Assembly (NCBI RefSeq): GCF_014696315.1
Contig: NZ_JACJPX010000029.1
Location: 32,503 to 96,502, forward strand
Source: Calothrix membranacea FACHB-236
GTDB lineage: Bacteria > Cyanobacteriota > Cyanobacteriia > Cyanobacteriales > Nostocaceae
Reading direction: 5' to 3'
DNA: 64,000 nt
The translations under genes and the position numbers were made by a program. Positions 24,811 to 33,848 of this stretch are shown here, piece after piece. Numbering within the stretch: position 1 is the first letter of the stretch; the number at the start of each line of letters is the position of its first letter. Below the pieces are notes generated by a model, which searched no databases, was not told the DNA's origin, and worked only from the letters and a program-made list of their open reading frames with translations.

Positions 24811-24966
24811 ATGAATACAAATAGATTACAAGTTGCGAACAAAGCCAAAGAAGCTCACAGAGTAAATATTCAAAGAAATATCGAACGTCGCCTGCAAGTA
24901 GCGAGAGCCAACGGCGACGATAAACTAGTTCGTCAATTAGAAGACGAAATGAAATATTGTCGTTAA
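24811..24966 (+). CDS. Small conserved cyanobacterial protein (51 aa)
   Basis: The frame encodes a highly charged helical protein starting MNTNRLQVANKAKEAHRVNI, continuing QRNIERRLQVARANGDDKLV and ending EDEMKYCR. Short Lys/Arg/Glu-rich proteins of this build are annotated in many Nostocales, and the pattern of codon use is that of a real gene. A T-rich hairpin-like sequence (GAAACCCTG...CAGGGTTTTTGTG) lies downstream at about 24999-25027 and can serve as its terminator. The function is unknown. Confidence 0.65.
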   Translation: MNTNRLQVANKAKEAHRVNIQRNIERRLQVARANGDDKLVRQLEDEMKYCR

Positions 24967-24998
24967 ATCAACAGTGCCTTGTTCATAGTTTTGTCGCA

Positions 24999-25028
24999 TG
25001 AAACCCTGCTCAACCAGGGTTTTTGTGT
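24999..25028 (+). terminator. Rho-independent terminator of the small gene
   Basis: GAAACCCTG...CAGGGTTTTTGTG forms a stem followed by T-rich sequence, 33 bases after the stop codon at 24966. Confidence 0.7.
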
Positions 25029-25342
25029 TTTTGGGCAAATGTTTTGCCAAGGCGTTTAGTTAAGTGAGAAAGGGATGCAATACTGCTCGGTTAAGGATTT
25101 TCAACTCTTAATTTGGTTTGGGGAAAAGGTGAAAGGGTAAGGGTTAAAGGTTTTTTCTTGCCCCTTTACCCCTTTCCCTTTTGCCCTTAAGCGACAAGTA
25201 TTGGAAAGGGATGCAAGTTTTAATTCATCCCTTATGAGTCTGTGAATGTAGAATCCCCGTCACTTTAGTGCGGGGAGTGTCAATTTGCGGAAAGTCTAAG
25301 CGGAAGTTTCCTCCGTAGACACGCAGCGACTTGCCAACGACA
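25029..25342. other. Intergenic region with palindromic repeats
   Basis: Contains a purine/pyrimidine tract (GGTGAAAGGGTAAGGG ... CCCTTTACCCC) at 25130-25180 that can fold back on itself, and a hairpin CGTCACTTTAGTGCGGGG. No gene is seen. Confidence 0.45.
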
Positions 25343-26080
25343 TCAAGACTTTCCCAGAGAGAATTTTGAATTTTGAATTCCCCGTCGCAGGGGTTGACGT
25401 TTCATCCACCACCCAAAACCGAGAGCAAGTATTGAGCCACCAATAGTCAATGGTTCAGGAACCTCTTTGAACGCATGGTTATCACTTTCAAAAGCTACTT
25501 GAGAGCTTGCTAAGATTATTTTGTCAAATTCTTCGCCCTGGCCAGCGAAGAAATTAACGTAAACGTTATCTTCAGGACTTGATTGATCGCCACTAGCGGT
25601 AGTACCAGGAACATTACTACCCGTAAAGCTTGCTAACAAAGACTGACCTTTATAGAAGGCTACAGTATTGTACGCATCAACCGAACCCCAGTACAAACCA
25701 AAATAATTAGCTGCTTTAGCCAAAGCTATTGTGATCGGAGAATTACTACCTAAAACATTAGCTCCCACTGGAGCAATTGTTAGATATTTCGTTTGATCGC
25801 CTGATGGTGTAGCATATTGCCCACTGACAGTACCTTGAACTATAGTCGGTGTCTCAATACTAGAAGAATATTTAGCATATCCAGTCGTTGGTGCTATGCC
25901 ATTGTCGAAAGTTACGGTTTTTGTGTTGCTGACACTAGAGATTTGACCAGCCCCTGGTACTGATGTACCTCCAGTAGTTATGGTAAAAGCACTAGCTGAT
26001 GTTACAGAAGAAGCTACTATACTGGCAAAGACCATAATATTACTAACAGCCGCAATGCCAAGCTTTTGAGCTAATTGCAT
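25343..26080 (-). CDS. PEP-CTERM sorting-domain protein
   Basis: This 245-residue protein has a signal peptide (about 1-31, ending SASAF), a beta-rich extracellular body with many Thr/Ser/Gly residues, and the sorting signal VPEPLTIGGSILALGFGWWM followed by the basic cluster KRQPLRR. Such proteins are exported, processed by an exosortase/cyanoexosortase and anchored or released at the cell surface. The function of the body is unknown. The last 15 residues beyond the basic cluster (GIQNSKFSLGKS) look like readthrough into an intergenic repeat (GAATTTTGAATTTTGAATTC). Confidence 0.85.
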   Translation of the reverse strand: MQLAQKLGIAAVSNIMVFASIVASSVTSASAFTITTGGTSVPGAGQISSVSNTKTVTFDNGIAPTTGYAKYSSSIETPTIVQGTVSGQYATPSGDQTKYLTIAPVGANVLGSNSPITIALAKAANYFGLYWGSVDAYNTVAFYKGQSLLASFTGSNVPGTTASGDQSSPEDNVYVNFFAGQGEEFDKIILASSQVAFESDNHAFKEVPEPLTIGGSILALGFGWWMKRQPLRRGIQNSKFSLGKS

Positions 26081-26347
26081 GAGATGCTCCGATAAATGAA
26101 GATATTCGGTGATAGCTAGGGTACAAGCTTTTTTGGGAAATAGCTACTCAATAGAAAATTGATAACATAGCCCTAACTAAGAAGTTTGCAATTAAAAACT
26201 TCTCTATAGAAAATCTTCCCATCACTTGAATCTCAAGGGATTTGGGAAGTTAAGGAAAGTGGATGATCTGAGTATTTTTGTGAAATGCTATTCTTGTAGC
26301 GTTAAGATTTAAATTACTTATGGGATGATCTAAAATTCCAGCTTTTG

Positions 26348-26893
26348 TTAAGTTGGGTAATCAGTTGCCGTTTTGACATAGGTAACTGCCAAAGGTGTAA
26401 GTAGGCTTTCTAGTTGAGTCACAAAAACGCGATCGCTTTCTGACCAAATCCGCTTTTTACCAAACACACAAGGTTGTAAAATTCCCCATAATTGTTGATT
26501 TTGGCACAAATGAGCATGAATTAGCGCCCTATGTCCAAAATTCTGACGCTCAAATTCTTTATTTACTACTTCTGGGCTTTCTGTCTCTATATCTTCAACA
26601 TAAACAGAAGGCTGATTCCGTAATGCAGCTGCAAATAAAGGATCTTCTTGGGGTAAAGACTCTGGATCTAATCTCCAGTCAGAGTCAGTAATATCAGGTA
26701 TTTCTGAATTACGCCGCCAGCAATAGGCGACTTTGGCAAACTTATTTTGAGGATTTCTTAAATAGAGAAAACAGCGATCGCACTGCAAGACTTCCCCAAC
26801 TATCGGCAGTATTGCTGTAAAAATCTCATCCGGCTCACTGTATTGCTCTAAAACACTTTGTACAGATGCAGGCAGAACTAGCTTAGTCATCAA
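26348..26893 (-). CDS. GAF domain protein
   Basis: The 181-residue protein is a single GAF domain: ILPIVGEVLQCDRCFLYLRN, then VAYCWRRN..., DPLFAAALRNQPSVYVEDIE, FGHRALIHAHLCQNQQLWGI and FVTQLESLLTPLAVTY. The order and spacing match cyanobacterial GAF domains used in two-component sensors, here alone with no kinase. The residue Cys38 in LQCDRC and the WGIL motif are typical. There is no bilin-type conserved Cys-His pair that I can assert. It may act as a small-molecule sensor partner for another protein. Confidence 0.78.
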   Translation of the reverse strand: MMTKLVLPASVQSVLEQYSEPDEIFTAILPIVGEVLQCDRCFLYLRNPQNKFAKVAYCWRRNSEIPDITDSDWRLDPESLPQEDPLFAAALRNQPSVYVEDIETESPEVVNKEFERQNFGHRALIHAHLCQNQQLWGILQPCVFGKKRIWSESDRVFVTQLESLLTPLAVTYVKTATDYPT

Positions 26894-27130
26894 AATCTAG
26901 GTGATGTTCTTGGATATTGTCTCAATGGCTGGCAATCCAAAACATCACCCTAGGGCAATACTTGTTGGTGAAGGGGAAAAGGGTAATGGGAAAGAAAAAA
27001 CCTTTACGCCTTACCCTTTAACCTTTCCCCTAAACCAAATTTCAGGTAATAATCTTTAACCGCACAGTATCGCATTCAACGATACAAATTACGACCGAAT
27101 ACCGACTTGCAGAAATTTTCAATCTAGCCT

Positions 27131-27442
27131 CTAAACGGCTGTCAGCGCTTCTAAGCTGCTTTCCAATCCAGAAACTATCAGCGAGATCATCTGTAAAATT
27201 GCAGCGCGATCGCCCATTTGACAACGATCAAACAAAGCATCGCCATCTAACTCTGGGTAGTTCGCTAGTGTTTGAACTATATTCTCTCTAGCGTGAAGGT
27301 TATTGTTCGCACATGCAGTATACAGTACCAGTCCTGCCATAGTATACAAATCTAACATTGGCTCTTCACTACCTTCGATTTGGACAATGTTAGGAAACTC
27401 AGAGAGAGGATGGACGAATTGCTCAAAGGTTAATTGGGTCAT
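27131..27442 (-). CDS. Conserved hypothetical protein (103 aa)
   Basis: I know no function for this acidic, mostly helical protein: FEQFVHPLSEFPNIVQIEGS, LYTMAGLVLYTACANNNLHA, then NYPELDGDALFDRCQMGDRA. It has no signal or membrane segment. The balanced composition and the predicted helical bundle suggest a real cyanobacterial gene. It lies downstream of and in the same direction as nothing obvious; a possible promoter lies in the 500-base gap to its right. Confidence 0.6.
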   Translation of the reverse strand: MTQLTFEQFVHPLSEFPNIVQIEGSEEPMLDLYTMAGLVLYTACANNNLHARENIVQTLANYPELDGDALFDRCQMGDRAAILQMISLIVSGLESSLEALTAV

Positions 27443-27943
27443 AGTTATTGTTGATTCGATACCTTAAATGAGTTCAAACCCCAGGTAATCATGCATTACA
27501 GCAACTTGCTACTGTATAAGACAAAAAATGAGATTGACCTTTGTTACTCTGAAAAAAATCATTTGTGCAGTGAATTTTATTTTTCGTAACAGAGTGTAGA
27601 TGTCCATCCAAATTAGCCAGGTACAACATTAGAATTTAGTAGGCAAATCTATGCTCTATTGTTGTACAATGGGCACAAGCATATATACTTAACAACAACG
27701 GGTCGTCAAAAACCCTAAATTTGCACATTAAGGTGAGAAGCTAGCTACAAAAAATCGCAGCTAGCCCCGGGTGTGGTCTACCGTTTCTTAGTCTTCAGCC
27801 GCTTACTGCTCCATGTAAACCATACTAAGCTTGTCATTTTTTTTTGTCAAGTTGTCATTTAAATGTGACATAAGAAAATGTCTTGCATTTCCGACTTCAT
27901 GAGAGAAAATAGAAACAAGTACTAAATTCACCATTTGAGAGAT
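27443..27943. other. Intergenic region upstream of the RHH/PAS-like pair
   Basis: No gene is seen. It includes an imperfect hairpin GCTAGCT...AGCTAGC at about 27740-27766 and the inverted repeat TGTCATTTAAATGTGACA at 27853-27870, which could be an operator for the RHH protein encoded just downstream. Confidence 0.45.
27853..27870. promoter_or_regulatory. Candidate operator palindrome upstream of the RHH gene
   Basis: TGTCATTTAAATGTGACA is an 18-bp near-perfect palindrome about 74 bases before the RHH start; a further TGTCA half-site lies just upstream at 27834. RHH proteins often repress their own operons at such sites. Confidence 0.4.
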
Positions 27944-28414
27944 ATGACGGACAGAAGGCGTTCTGACGATTACAAGCAAATAAGCGGCTATATTCCCCGG
28001 GATTTAGCTTTAGAATTCAAGAGCATCTGTGCGCGCTTGGGCATTTCTCAAAGCGACGCAATAGAAGAGATGACTCAGGAGTGGATGGCCAAAAAACTTG
28101 GTTCTCGCTCCGAAGAGGCACAAAGACCCAAAACAATTGCTGATGTAGTACAAGCCAATATGACAAAACTCAAGCGCTGTGGAGTGAAAAACCTGCAAGC
28201 GCTGGCAAAAGGTGAAGTACTCCCAACACCAGGAGACTTCGCAATTATCACATCGGCTTTAGCTATCCCCGAGGAGGAAAGAAAAAAGATTTGGGAAGAA
28301 ACATTTAAAGTTTCTGTATATCAGGATAAAGTTTCCGTGTATCAGGACATTAAGGGTGTAAAAGTATATAGAGATTCTGGAGGTGTCAAAAAAGATGAGT
28401 GTGAGTATTCTTAG
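27944..28414 (+). CDS. RHH/HTH DNA-binding protein with short internal repeats
   Basis: The 156-residue protein begins with an RHH-like unit (QISGYIPRDLALEFKSICAR then ISQSDAIEEMTQEWMA), continues with a second helical domain (TIADVVQANMTKLKRCGVKN...PTPGDFAIITSALAI) reminiscent of an XRE-type HTH, and ends in near-identical repeats KVSVYQD-KVSVYQD-IKGVKVYRD. The repeats come from a 21-bp tandem duplication (28307-28327 and 28328-28348). The ATG at 27944 is preferred; the upstream in-frame start adds only three residues. It overlaps the next gene by 20 bases, so the two form a coupled pair. It probably regulates transcription. Confidence 0.65.
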   Translation: MTDRRRSDDYKQISGYIPRDLALEFKSICARLGISQSDAIEEMTQEWMAKKLGSRSEEAQRPKTIADVVQANMTKLKRCGVKNLQALAKGEVLPTPGDFAIITSALAIPEEERKKIWEETFKVSVYQDKVSVYQDIKGVKVYRDSGGVKKDECEYS

Positions 28415-29075
28415 AATCCTCAACTTACCGGGGTGGAATTATAAAATGTCTCATGAAGGGGTTTCAATTTTTGCCCCTACCAAGCGCGATGCCACGCATT
28501 TAGCGCAAAGCTACGGAGACGCTCTCAGCGAAACTGCATACAAAATAAATGGGAAAGTGCGGATTCGTTGGCGAGGCTGTAAACAACCAATTGAATTTTT
28601 CGCATGGATGGCGACTAAAGAACCGCCAACATTGCCAGAAACTGCGGAACGGATATTGCAATATCAGGGTGCTGTGTTTTGCAGCCAGTTACACGTTCCA
28701 TCTGAGTTGTTGTACCGCATGGTTGCTGCGGCAGAAAACGAACGCCCAGTGAGCATCGTTAGACAAGATACTCGCAAGCAAATTATTGTGAATCAGCCAA
28801 TGGCTGAAATGTTAAAAACACCACCAGAAATTGCTACCCACAGGGTAATGACCCAATTTTGGCTACCTGAGGATCTAGCAGAACTAGAGCAGAGATTATA
28901 TAACGATCGCCGATTCACCTGGACATATTCTGCTGGGTTAAACGAAAAAGCTTGGGCAATTCTTACTACTCAGTTCGAGGCTTTTGAGGTGGAAGGCATT
29001 TGGTACAGACAAGGAACTTGTTTGTCAACGCCTCAACTCGTGCCCATTCCACCAGGAGTGTTTGAACCCGCTTAA
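28395..29075 (+). CDS. PAS-like domain protein paired with the RHH regulator
   Basis: The 226-residue protein starts with a basic helical part, then a PAS-like segment: LLYRMVAAAENERPVSIVRQ, IIVNQPMAEMLKTPPEI and, later, FTWTYSAGLNEKAWAILTTQF with FEVEGIWYRQGTCLS. PAS domains bind small ligands or partner proteins. GGAGG at 28379-28383 sits 11 bases before the ATG at 28395. The gene overlaps the RHH/HTH gene, suggesting that the PAS-like protein modulates that DNA-binding protein, or that both act as one regulator split over two chains. The assignment is moderate. Confidence 0.55.
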   Translation: MSVSILRILNLPGWNYKMSHEGVSIFAPTKRDATHLAQSYGDALSETAYKINGKVRIRWRGCKQPIEFFAWMATKEPPTLPETAERILQYQGAVFCSQLHVPSELLYRMVAAAENERPVSIVRQDTRKQIIVNQPMAEMLKTPPEIATHRVMTQFWLPEDLAELEQRLYNDRRFTWTYSAGLNEKAWAILTTQFEAFEVEGIWYRQGTCLSTPQLVPIPPGVFEPA

Positions 29076-29771
29076 ATGCATAATTTAGCTTTTTCAGAAA
29101 TTTAACCAACAGTTATCAGGTGCTTGCATTCCATTAAGGTGTGCTTTATCAAAAATTTCTACCACTAGTACGACAAGGTGCTAGCTATTCAGCTTCAAGG
29201 ATGAAACCAAAAAACCGATATAATCAGCCTTTAAGCGATTGATCATCGGTGCTTTAACCCCTTGTTGAATATTTCGATTTTTAATATTTTGATCCCCAAA
29301 ACCGAAACATTAGATTCAAGCTGCAATAAAGTACAGCAGATTAGAAAAATTAACAATATAATTTTTTGGTGCGCGCCGAAAAGATAATTGTAGGTTGGGT
29401 AGAGCGTAAGCGTTACCCAACAAAGCCCCGAAAATGTTGGGTTACCCTGCGGGAAGCCGCTACGCGTCTACGTCCCTCAGCCAACCTAGGCAAAATCAGG
29501 TTTTTGACGCTAACTCAACCGTATTGCAATATAACTTTTTTGGTGCGGGACGAAAAGCCCGCTAGTTTGAAGAATTGCTGAGTGCTGAGTTCTGCTGAGT
29601 GCTGAGTTCTAAGTAAAAAATACTAATCTCTAGTCCCTGTGACTGTTGAAAAACTCCCATTCTCAAAATGAATGAGGTTTATGTATTCAAACTTGCCAAA
29701 ATCAGGGAAAAAACTATACCAGATAGTAGAATTTCTGGGATAAACTGATGCCATCATTTGAGGAGTGAATG
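29076..29771. other. Intergenic region with repeats
   Basis: About 700 bases without a gene. It contains a hairpin repeat TTGGGTAGAGCGTAAGCGTT ACCCAAC (about 29395-29422), a further GTTGGGTTACC copy, and two tandem 17-bp units GCTGAGTGCTGAGTTCT at 29578-29611. An open frame at 29366-29581 lies inside these repeats and is not believable. Confidence 0.55.
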
Positions 29772-30926
29772 ATGGTTAATCAGAAGCTGGGACGTTTATT
29801 CTCAGTAGGTTTTATCAGTTGTTGTTTTTGTCTAGGTATTGGTATAGGAATTTTCATTCGCTTTGGGCAGATGCAACGTTCAGATGCTGCTACTACACCT
29901 ACAGAACCCCTGCAACTTCCCTTTGTTATCCCTGAAAATCAGGAAAATCTTTCGGACACTATTACTATTAAAGCTGTTGGTGATGTAATTCCTGGGACTA
30001 ATTTTCCTAACTACAGACTACCTCGCTTTCGTGATGAACTTTTGCCAAAGTCTGTTAGAGGTTATCTACACGGGGCTGATATTTTATTTGGTAATTTTGA
30101 AAGTAGCTTAACTACCTATCCCTACAGTGCTAAAGATGTCAGCCAAGGACAAACTTTTGCTTTTCGCTCGCCACCTGATTATGCCCAATTATTTGCTGAT
30201 GTTGGTTTTGATGTGATGAATGTAGCCAACAACCATGCAATGGATTTTGGCCCTATAGGATTTCGTGATACCGTGAAAAACCTGGCTGCTGTAGGTATTG
30301 AAACATTAGGCCATAAAAATCAAATTCTCTACTTACAAGCCAATAATATTCCGGTAGCAATGATCGGATTTACTACTTATGATTTATACAATTCTGTTCA
30401 CGATTTAGAAGCTGCTAAAGCCTTGGTTCTAGAAGCTAAAAATAATGCCAACATTGTAGTTGTATCGATGCAAGTTGGAGCCGAAGGAACTGGTGCGCTC
30501 AGGGTTAAGAACGAGACGGAGTATTTCTATGGAGAAAATAGAGGAAATTCTTTAAAGTTTGCGCGCACAATGGTTGATATGGGCGCAGACTTAGTTATCG
30601 GGCATGGGCCTCATGTACCCAGAGCTATCGAAATTTATAAAGGTAAATTAATTGCCTATTCTTTGGGAAACTTTTTAGGTTATCGGACTTTATCAACAGC
30701 AGCCGAGACTGGTTACTCAATGATTTTAGAAGCTAAACTCAACTCTAAAGGAGATTTATTGTTTAGTAAAGTTATCCCTGTTCATCTAGATAAGCAGGGA
30801 ATTCCTCGAATAGATCAGCGGTTTAGAACTGTAGGATTGCTGCGTTATTTGAACAAAAAAGATTTTCCCAATAATCAAGTAAAGATTAATAAAAAGGGTG
30901 AAATATTGGTGATGAATACCCAATAG
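29772..30926 (+). CDS. CapA family protein (metallophosphoesterase-like)
   Basis: The protein (384 residues) has an N-terminal membrane anchor or signal (LFSVGFISCCFCLGIGIGIF) and a CapA/PgsA-type catalytic domain: IKAVGDVIPGTNFP, ADILFGNFESSLTTYP, DVMNVANNHAMDFGPIGFRD and DLVIGHGPHVPRAIEIYKGK followed by IAYSLGNFLG. The Asp, Asn and His residues in these motifs are those expected to hold metal ions. In Bacillus, CapA helps export poly-gamma-glutamate; in cyanobacteria the role is unknown. The second ATG (29772) has AGGAG 8 bases upstream. There is no partner gene. Confidence 0.85.
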   Translation: MVNQKLGRLFSVGFISCCFCLGIGIGIFIRFGQMQRSDAATTPTEPLQLPFVIPENQENLSDTITIKAVGDVIPGTNFPNYRLPRFRDELLPKSVRGYLHGADILFGNFESSLTTYPYSAKDVSQGQTFAFRSPPDYAQLFADVGFDVMNVANNHAMDFGPIGFRDTVKNLAAVGIETLGHKNQILYLQANNIPVAMIGFTTYDLYNSVHDLEAAKALVLEAKNNANIVVVSMQVGAEGTGALRVKNETEYFYGENRGNSLKFARTMVDMGADLVIGHGPHVPRAIEIYKGKLIAYSLGNFLGYRTLSTAAETGYSMILEAKLNSKGDLLFSKVIPVHLDKQGIPRIDQRFRTVGLLRYLNKKDFPNNQVKINKKGEILVMNTQ

Positions 30927-31257
30927 TCAGGACTTGATTTTTGAATTGCGAAGCACTATCAATGCAGATTAGACCACATCAAATAATGTTTGCGACATAT
31001 CAATAATATTCTCAAGGGTAAGGTAGTGCCTTGCCTCTACAATCTGTCGCATTCTTTTTCCAAATTGGTATTAGTTTAACGCAGGTAGTGCTTTCTAAAA
31101 ACCTATAATAATTATCATAAAATAAGCAGTTCAAGTATAGATTTGAACTGCTTATTATGTAAGGAAGCAGTTCAGTAAATTACTGAATCTGCTAATTATG
31201 GGATATTTTTGTTTGCTAAGGCTTGTTATAGTTTGTCTTGATGAATAGACTCAGGAC
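30927..31257. other. Intergenic region
   Basis: AT-rich gap between convergent genes. It includes the inverted repeat AAGCAGTTCAAGTATAG...TTTGAACTGCTT (about 31123-31155), likely a bidirectional terminator. No gene is seen. Confidence 0.5.
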
Positions 31258-31569
31258 TTAATAACCTCGTGAGTATCCACTAGCATTTCTTTCCCAATTG
31301 CCACCACCAGAGCGAGCACCTCTGTCCTCTCGTGGTTTAGCTTTATTAACTTTCATTACACGCCCCATCCATTCAGCACCATCTAAAGCTTCGATAGCTG
31401 CATCTTCTGCGGCTGATGATTCCATTTCCACGAAACCAAAGCCACGTAAGCGACCAGTTTCCCGATCTGTGGGTAATTGAACTCGCTTTACAGTACCGTA
31501 CTCAGAAAATACTTTGCTGAGGTCGTCTTGTGTGACGCTGTAGGATAGGTTCCCTACGTAAATAGACAT
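31258..31569 (-). CDS. RRM-type RNA-binding protein with short Gly-rich tail
   Basis: The 103-residue protein is one RNA recognition motif: RNP2 IYVGNLSY (2-9), RNP1 RGFGFVEM (42-49), then AIEALDGAEWMGRVMKVNKA, followed by a short tail rich in Gly, Arg, Ser and Tyr. Cyanobacterial Rbp proteins of this kind bind mRNA, are often cold-induced and localise transcripts near membranes. GGAGAG lies 4 bases before the ATG. The 230-base AT-rich leader upstream could carry cold-responsive control, but no specific element can be named. Confidence 0.92.
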   Translation of the reverse strand: MSIYVGNLSYSVTQDDLSKVFSEYGTVKRVQLPTDRETGRLRGFGFVEMESSAAEDAAIEALDGAEWMGRVMKVNKAKPREDRGARSGGGNWERNASGYSRGY

Positions 31570-31798
31570 GAAACTCTCCAGAATCCATTGATGCAGAGAT
31601 GCTTATCCGGGGAGGTGCTTGCAATTATAACTAAAAACAAGATTTGTATCACCGAATCTAACTTCTCCAATTTTATGCTACCACAACTTTTAGCTAGCGC
31701 GGCTATAAATTTTATTCATTTGTGATTATGTGTGCTAAAATACGAAATTTTCTTGATTTTGGCTAATTTATTGATTAGGTAACTATCACATTTATAGT

Positions 31799-33040
31799 TT
31801 AGGTTTGGATTGCAAACTCTTCGGGAGCAATTCCCCAATTTATCCAGCAAATAGCCTCATGTGCTGATTTCATATCCGGTGGAACTCGCAAAGCATGAAT
31901 CAATCCAGTACTAGGACAAGTCATTTTTAATAAATAAATTGGCTCTTCATCAACATCAGCATCAATTTTTAAAAGCGTATATTCTGCCCAGGTATCTAAT
32001 TCCAGAGCTTGTAATTCTTGGCAAATTCGAGCATAACCAATACCTTGAATTAACACTCGCCGCAACTCGGCATTATTTTCTGCTAATAGCCATTGCGCTT
32101 GCCATTGCTGTGGGTGAATTTTTCCGTATTTTTCAGGTAAAATTACATCGTGATAAAAGTAGAGGCTAAATCCATCAGCGTACTCGATAGCAGGTTCACC
32201 TTCTGCATGGAGACGATTTTGATGATCGAAGCGAAGATAAAGCGGGCGATCGCAGATAATTACAGCTTTATCAAAAGCAAAAATCCATCCGCACTCTTTA
32301 ATTAAAGATTGATATATTAACCATTCTGGGAAAATTTCAGAAACCCATACACAAGTAATAATAAAATCCTTAAAGCTGTTAATTTTACACTCTTCTTCTG
32401 GCTGAAAACATAGCCCAAAGAAATTATTTATGTGAGAGTATAAACTGGCTTTGAGAGATGATGATAGCCGACTTCCGAGTTGCAGGTTTATTTGTTGCCA
32501 ATCTTCACTTTGTAGTTGTTCATTCAGATATATTCTGATGTAATTTTCTAGTACCAAACTTAGCCTAAAACCTAAAATGTCGGAAAAATTGTTATTTAAT
32601 TTACTATAGACCAGTTCATCGTATAGTTCTTCATCGATTTTGATATCCTGAAAAACTTGAGGAGATATTGAATAACTTAGATCGCTGAAGAACGAAGTTT
32701 GTCTTCCCAATTGATCTAGTGGCTTTTCTAGCAACTCCCGTTGCAGCTTTTTTAGGTTACTAATTGGTGAATTATTTAATTGGCTAACAACTTTACTATT
32801 TAATTCCTGCTTCAAGTAATCAAGCTTGTCAAAGATAGTAGATTTTAGAGCTACATAAGGACTGTCATAAAAAATAATGTTAGGAGCATTCTTACCAATT
32901 GCTATGTAGGCTGCTTTTACTGCTGACGCAGCTTTTTCACGATCAATTCGTTCAGTGGAAAGCGCAATCTCTCGCCACTTATCCCGATAAACTGGAATTA
33001 AAGCTTCTTGCTCAGGCGTTAACTTTTCAATCAGCGACAT
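31799..33040 (-). CDS. DUF6745-like protein, larger member of a two-gene module
   Basis: The 413-residue protein begins MSLIEKLTPEQEALIPVYRD, with the motif STERIDREKAASAVKAAYIA then PNIIFYDSPYVALKS, and ends with a conserved region DEEPIYLLKMTCPSTGLIHA then INWGIAPEEFAIQT. This pattern is that of proteins annotated as DUF6745 in cyanobacteria and actinobacteria. There is no membrane segment. It overlaps the small gene upstream by 14 bases, so both are translated together. The function is unknown; I have no evidence for a defence role. Confidence 0.7.
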   Translation of the reverse strand: MSLIEKLTPEQEALIPVYRDKWREIALSTERIDREKAASAVKAAYIAIGKNAPNIIFYDSPYVALKSTIFDKLDYLKQELNSKVVSQLNNSPISNLKKLQRELLEKPLDQLGRQTSFFSDLSYSISPQVFQDIKIDEELYDELVYSKLNNNFSDILGFRLSLVLENYIRIYLNEQLQSEDWQQINLQLGSRLSSSLKASLYSHINNFFGLCFQPEEECKINSFKDFIITCVWVSEIFPEWLIYQSLIKECGWIFAFDKAVIICDRPLYLRFDHQNRLHAEGEPAIEYADGFSLYFYHDVILPEKYGKIHPQQWQAQWLLAENNAELRRVLIQGIGYARICQELQALELDTWAEYTLLKIDADVDEEPIYLLKMTCPSTGLIHALRVPPDMKSAHEAICWINWGIAPEEFAIQT

Positions 33041-33320
33041 AGCGCCACCCTTCAGGCTCGTATTCTCGTTGAATTTTCACCATCCAATGACCTTGGGGAA
33101 TTGCGATCGCTTTATGTTCTTCGTGAGCCAGCAACGCAGTTTGGGAATATACACGTAAGTACAAAGTATCATTTTTGAAAAATAATTTTGCTTTGCCTTC
33201 AGTAATACGGTGCTTATGCCCAGTTACCTCGCCTTCAGCCAAAATCAAGTGAGGTATCTTTTCTCCCTCAACTTGTGGCACAGGTAGTAGAATGACATCA
33301 CCTTGACGGATTGGCTGCAT
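33027..33320 (-). CDS. Small partner protein of the DUF6745 module
   Basis: The 97-residue protein is probably all beta: RQGDVILLPVPQVEGEKIPH, ILAEGEVTGHKHRI and IPQGHWMVKIQREYEPEGWR. The GHKHRI segment with alternating strands resembles a small cupin- or lipocalin-like barrel and could bind a metal or small ligand. It overlaps the following larger gene by 14 bases and is co-transcribed with it. Function unknown. Confidence 0.65.
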   Translation of the reverse strand: MQPIRQGDVILLPVPQVEGEKIPHLILAEGEVTGHKHRITEGKAKLFFKNDTLYLRVYSQTALLAHEEHKAIAIPQGHWMVKIQREYEPEGWRYVAD

Positions 33321-33848
33321 AGGTCAAACTCCAAGATAGGTACAAACCCCACTTCGTTTTTGCTCTCAAGTTTGATTTAATTTTGGCACAACCTTTCTGG
33401 GAATAGGATGAAGGAGATGAGGTCACAAGGTGAAAAGAGTAAAGGTGAAAAGGGAAACAAATAACGAACACCCATTACCAATTACCAATTACCCAGTCCC
33501 CATTCCCCATTCCCCAGTCCCCAGTCCCCAATCCCCAATCCCCAATCCCCAATCCCCAAACACATGACGTATCACTCTATTACACTTCGGGGGTATTTTG
33601 AAAACTGTAGTCGCCAATTTTGCTGATATAAGTTAAAGATTGAAATAGCTGGAAATTCCAAGCCAGTGTTTTCCTACCTTATTATCTGGAAAGAACATTG
33701 CCCAAACTTTAGTGGATTTTCACCCTAATGGGCAGTTTGTGTGAAGATAAACTCACATCAACAAGCGCGACGTTCCATTTTGACATCACGCCCAATCGTC
33801 TAAATTTCCCTGTTTAGCTTAGCAGCTATTCTTTTTTTTGAAATTTCC
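33321..33848. other. Intergenic region with heptamer repeats upstream of topA
   Basis: A tract of heptamers (CCCCATT, CCCCAGT, CCCCAAT) occupies about 33470-33560. The rest is AT-rich and holds the topA upstream region. No gene is seen. Confidence 0.6.
33405..33562. repeat. Heptamer repeat tract
   Basis: Long run of CCCCAGT/CCCCATT/CCCCAAT units preceded by AATTACC units and GGTGAAAAGGG. Confidence 0.8.

Noticed and set aside
29366..29581. 71-codon frame in the repeat region before the CapA-like gene
   Set aside because: It is made of intergenic hairpin repeats.
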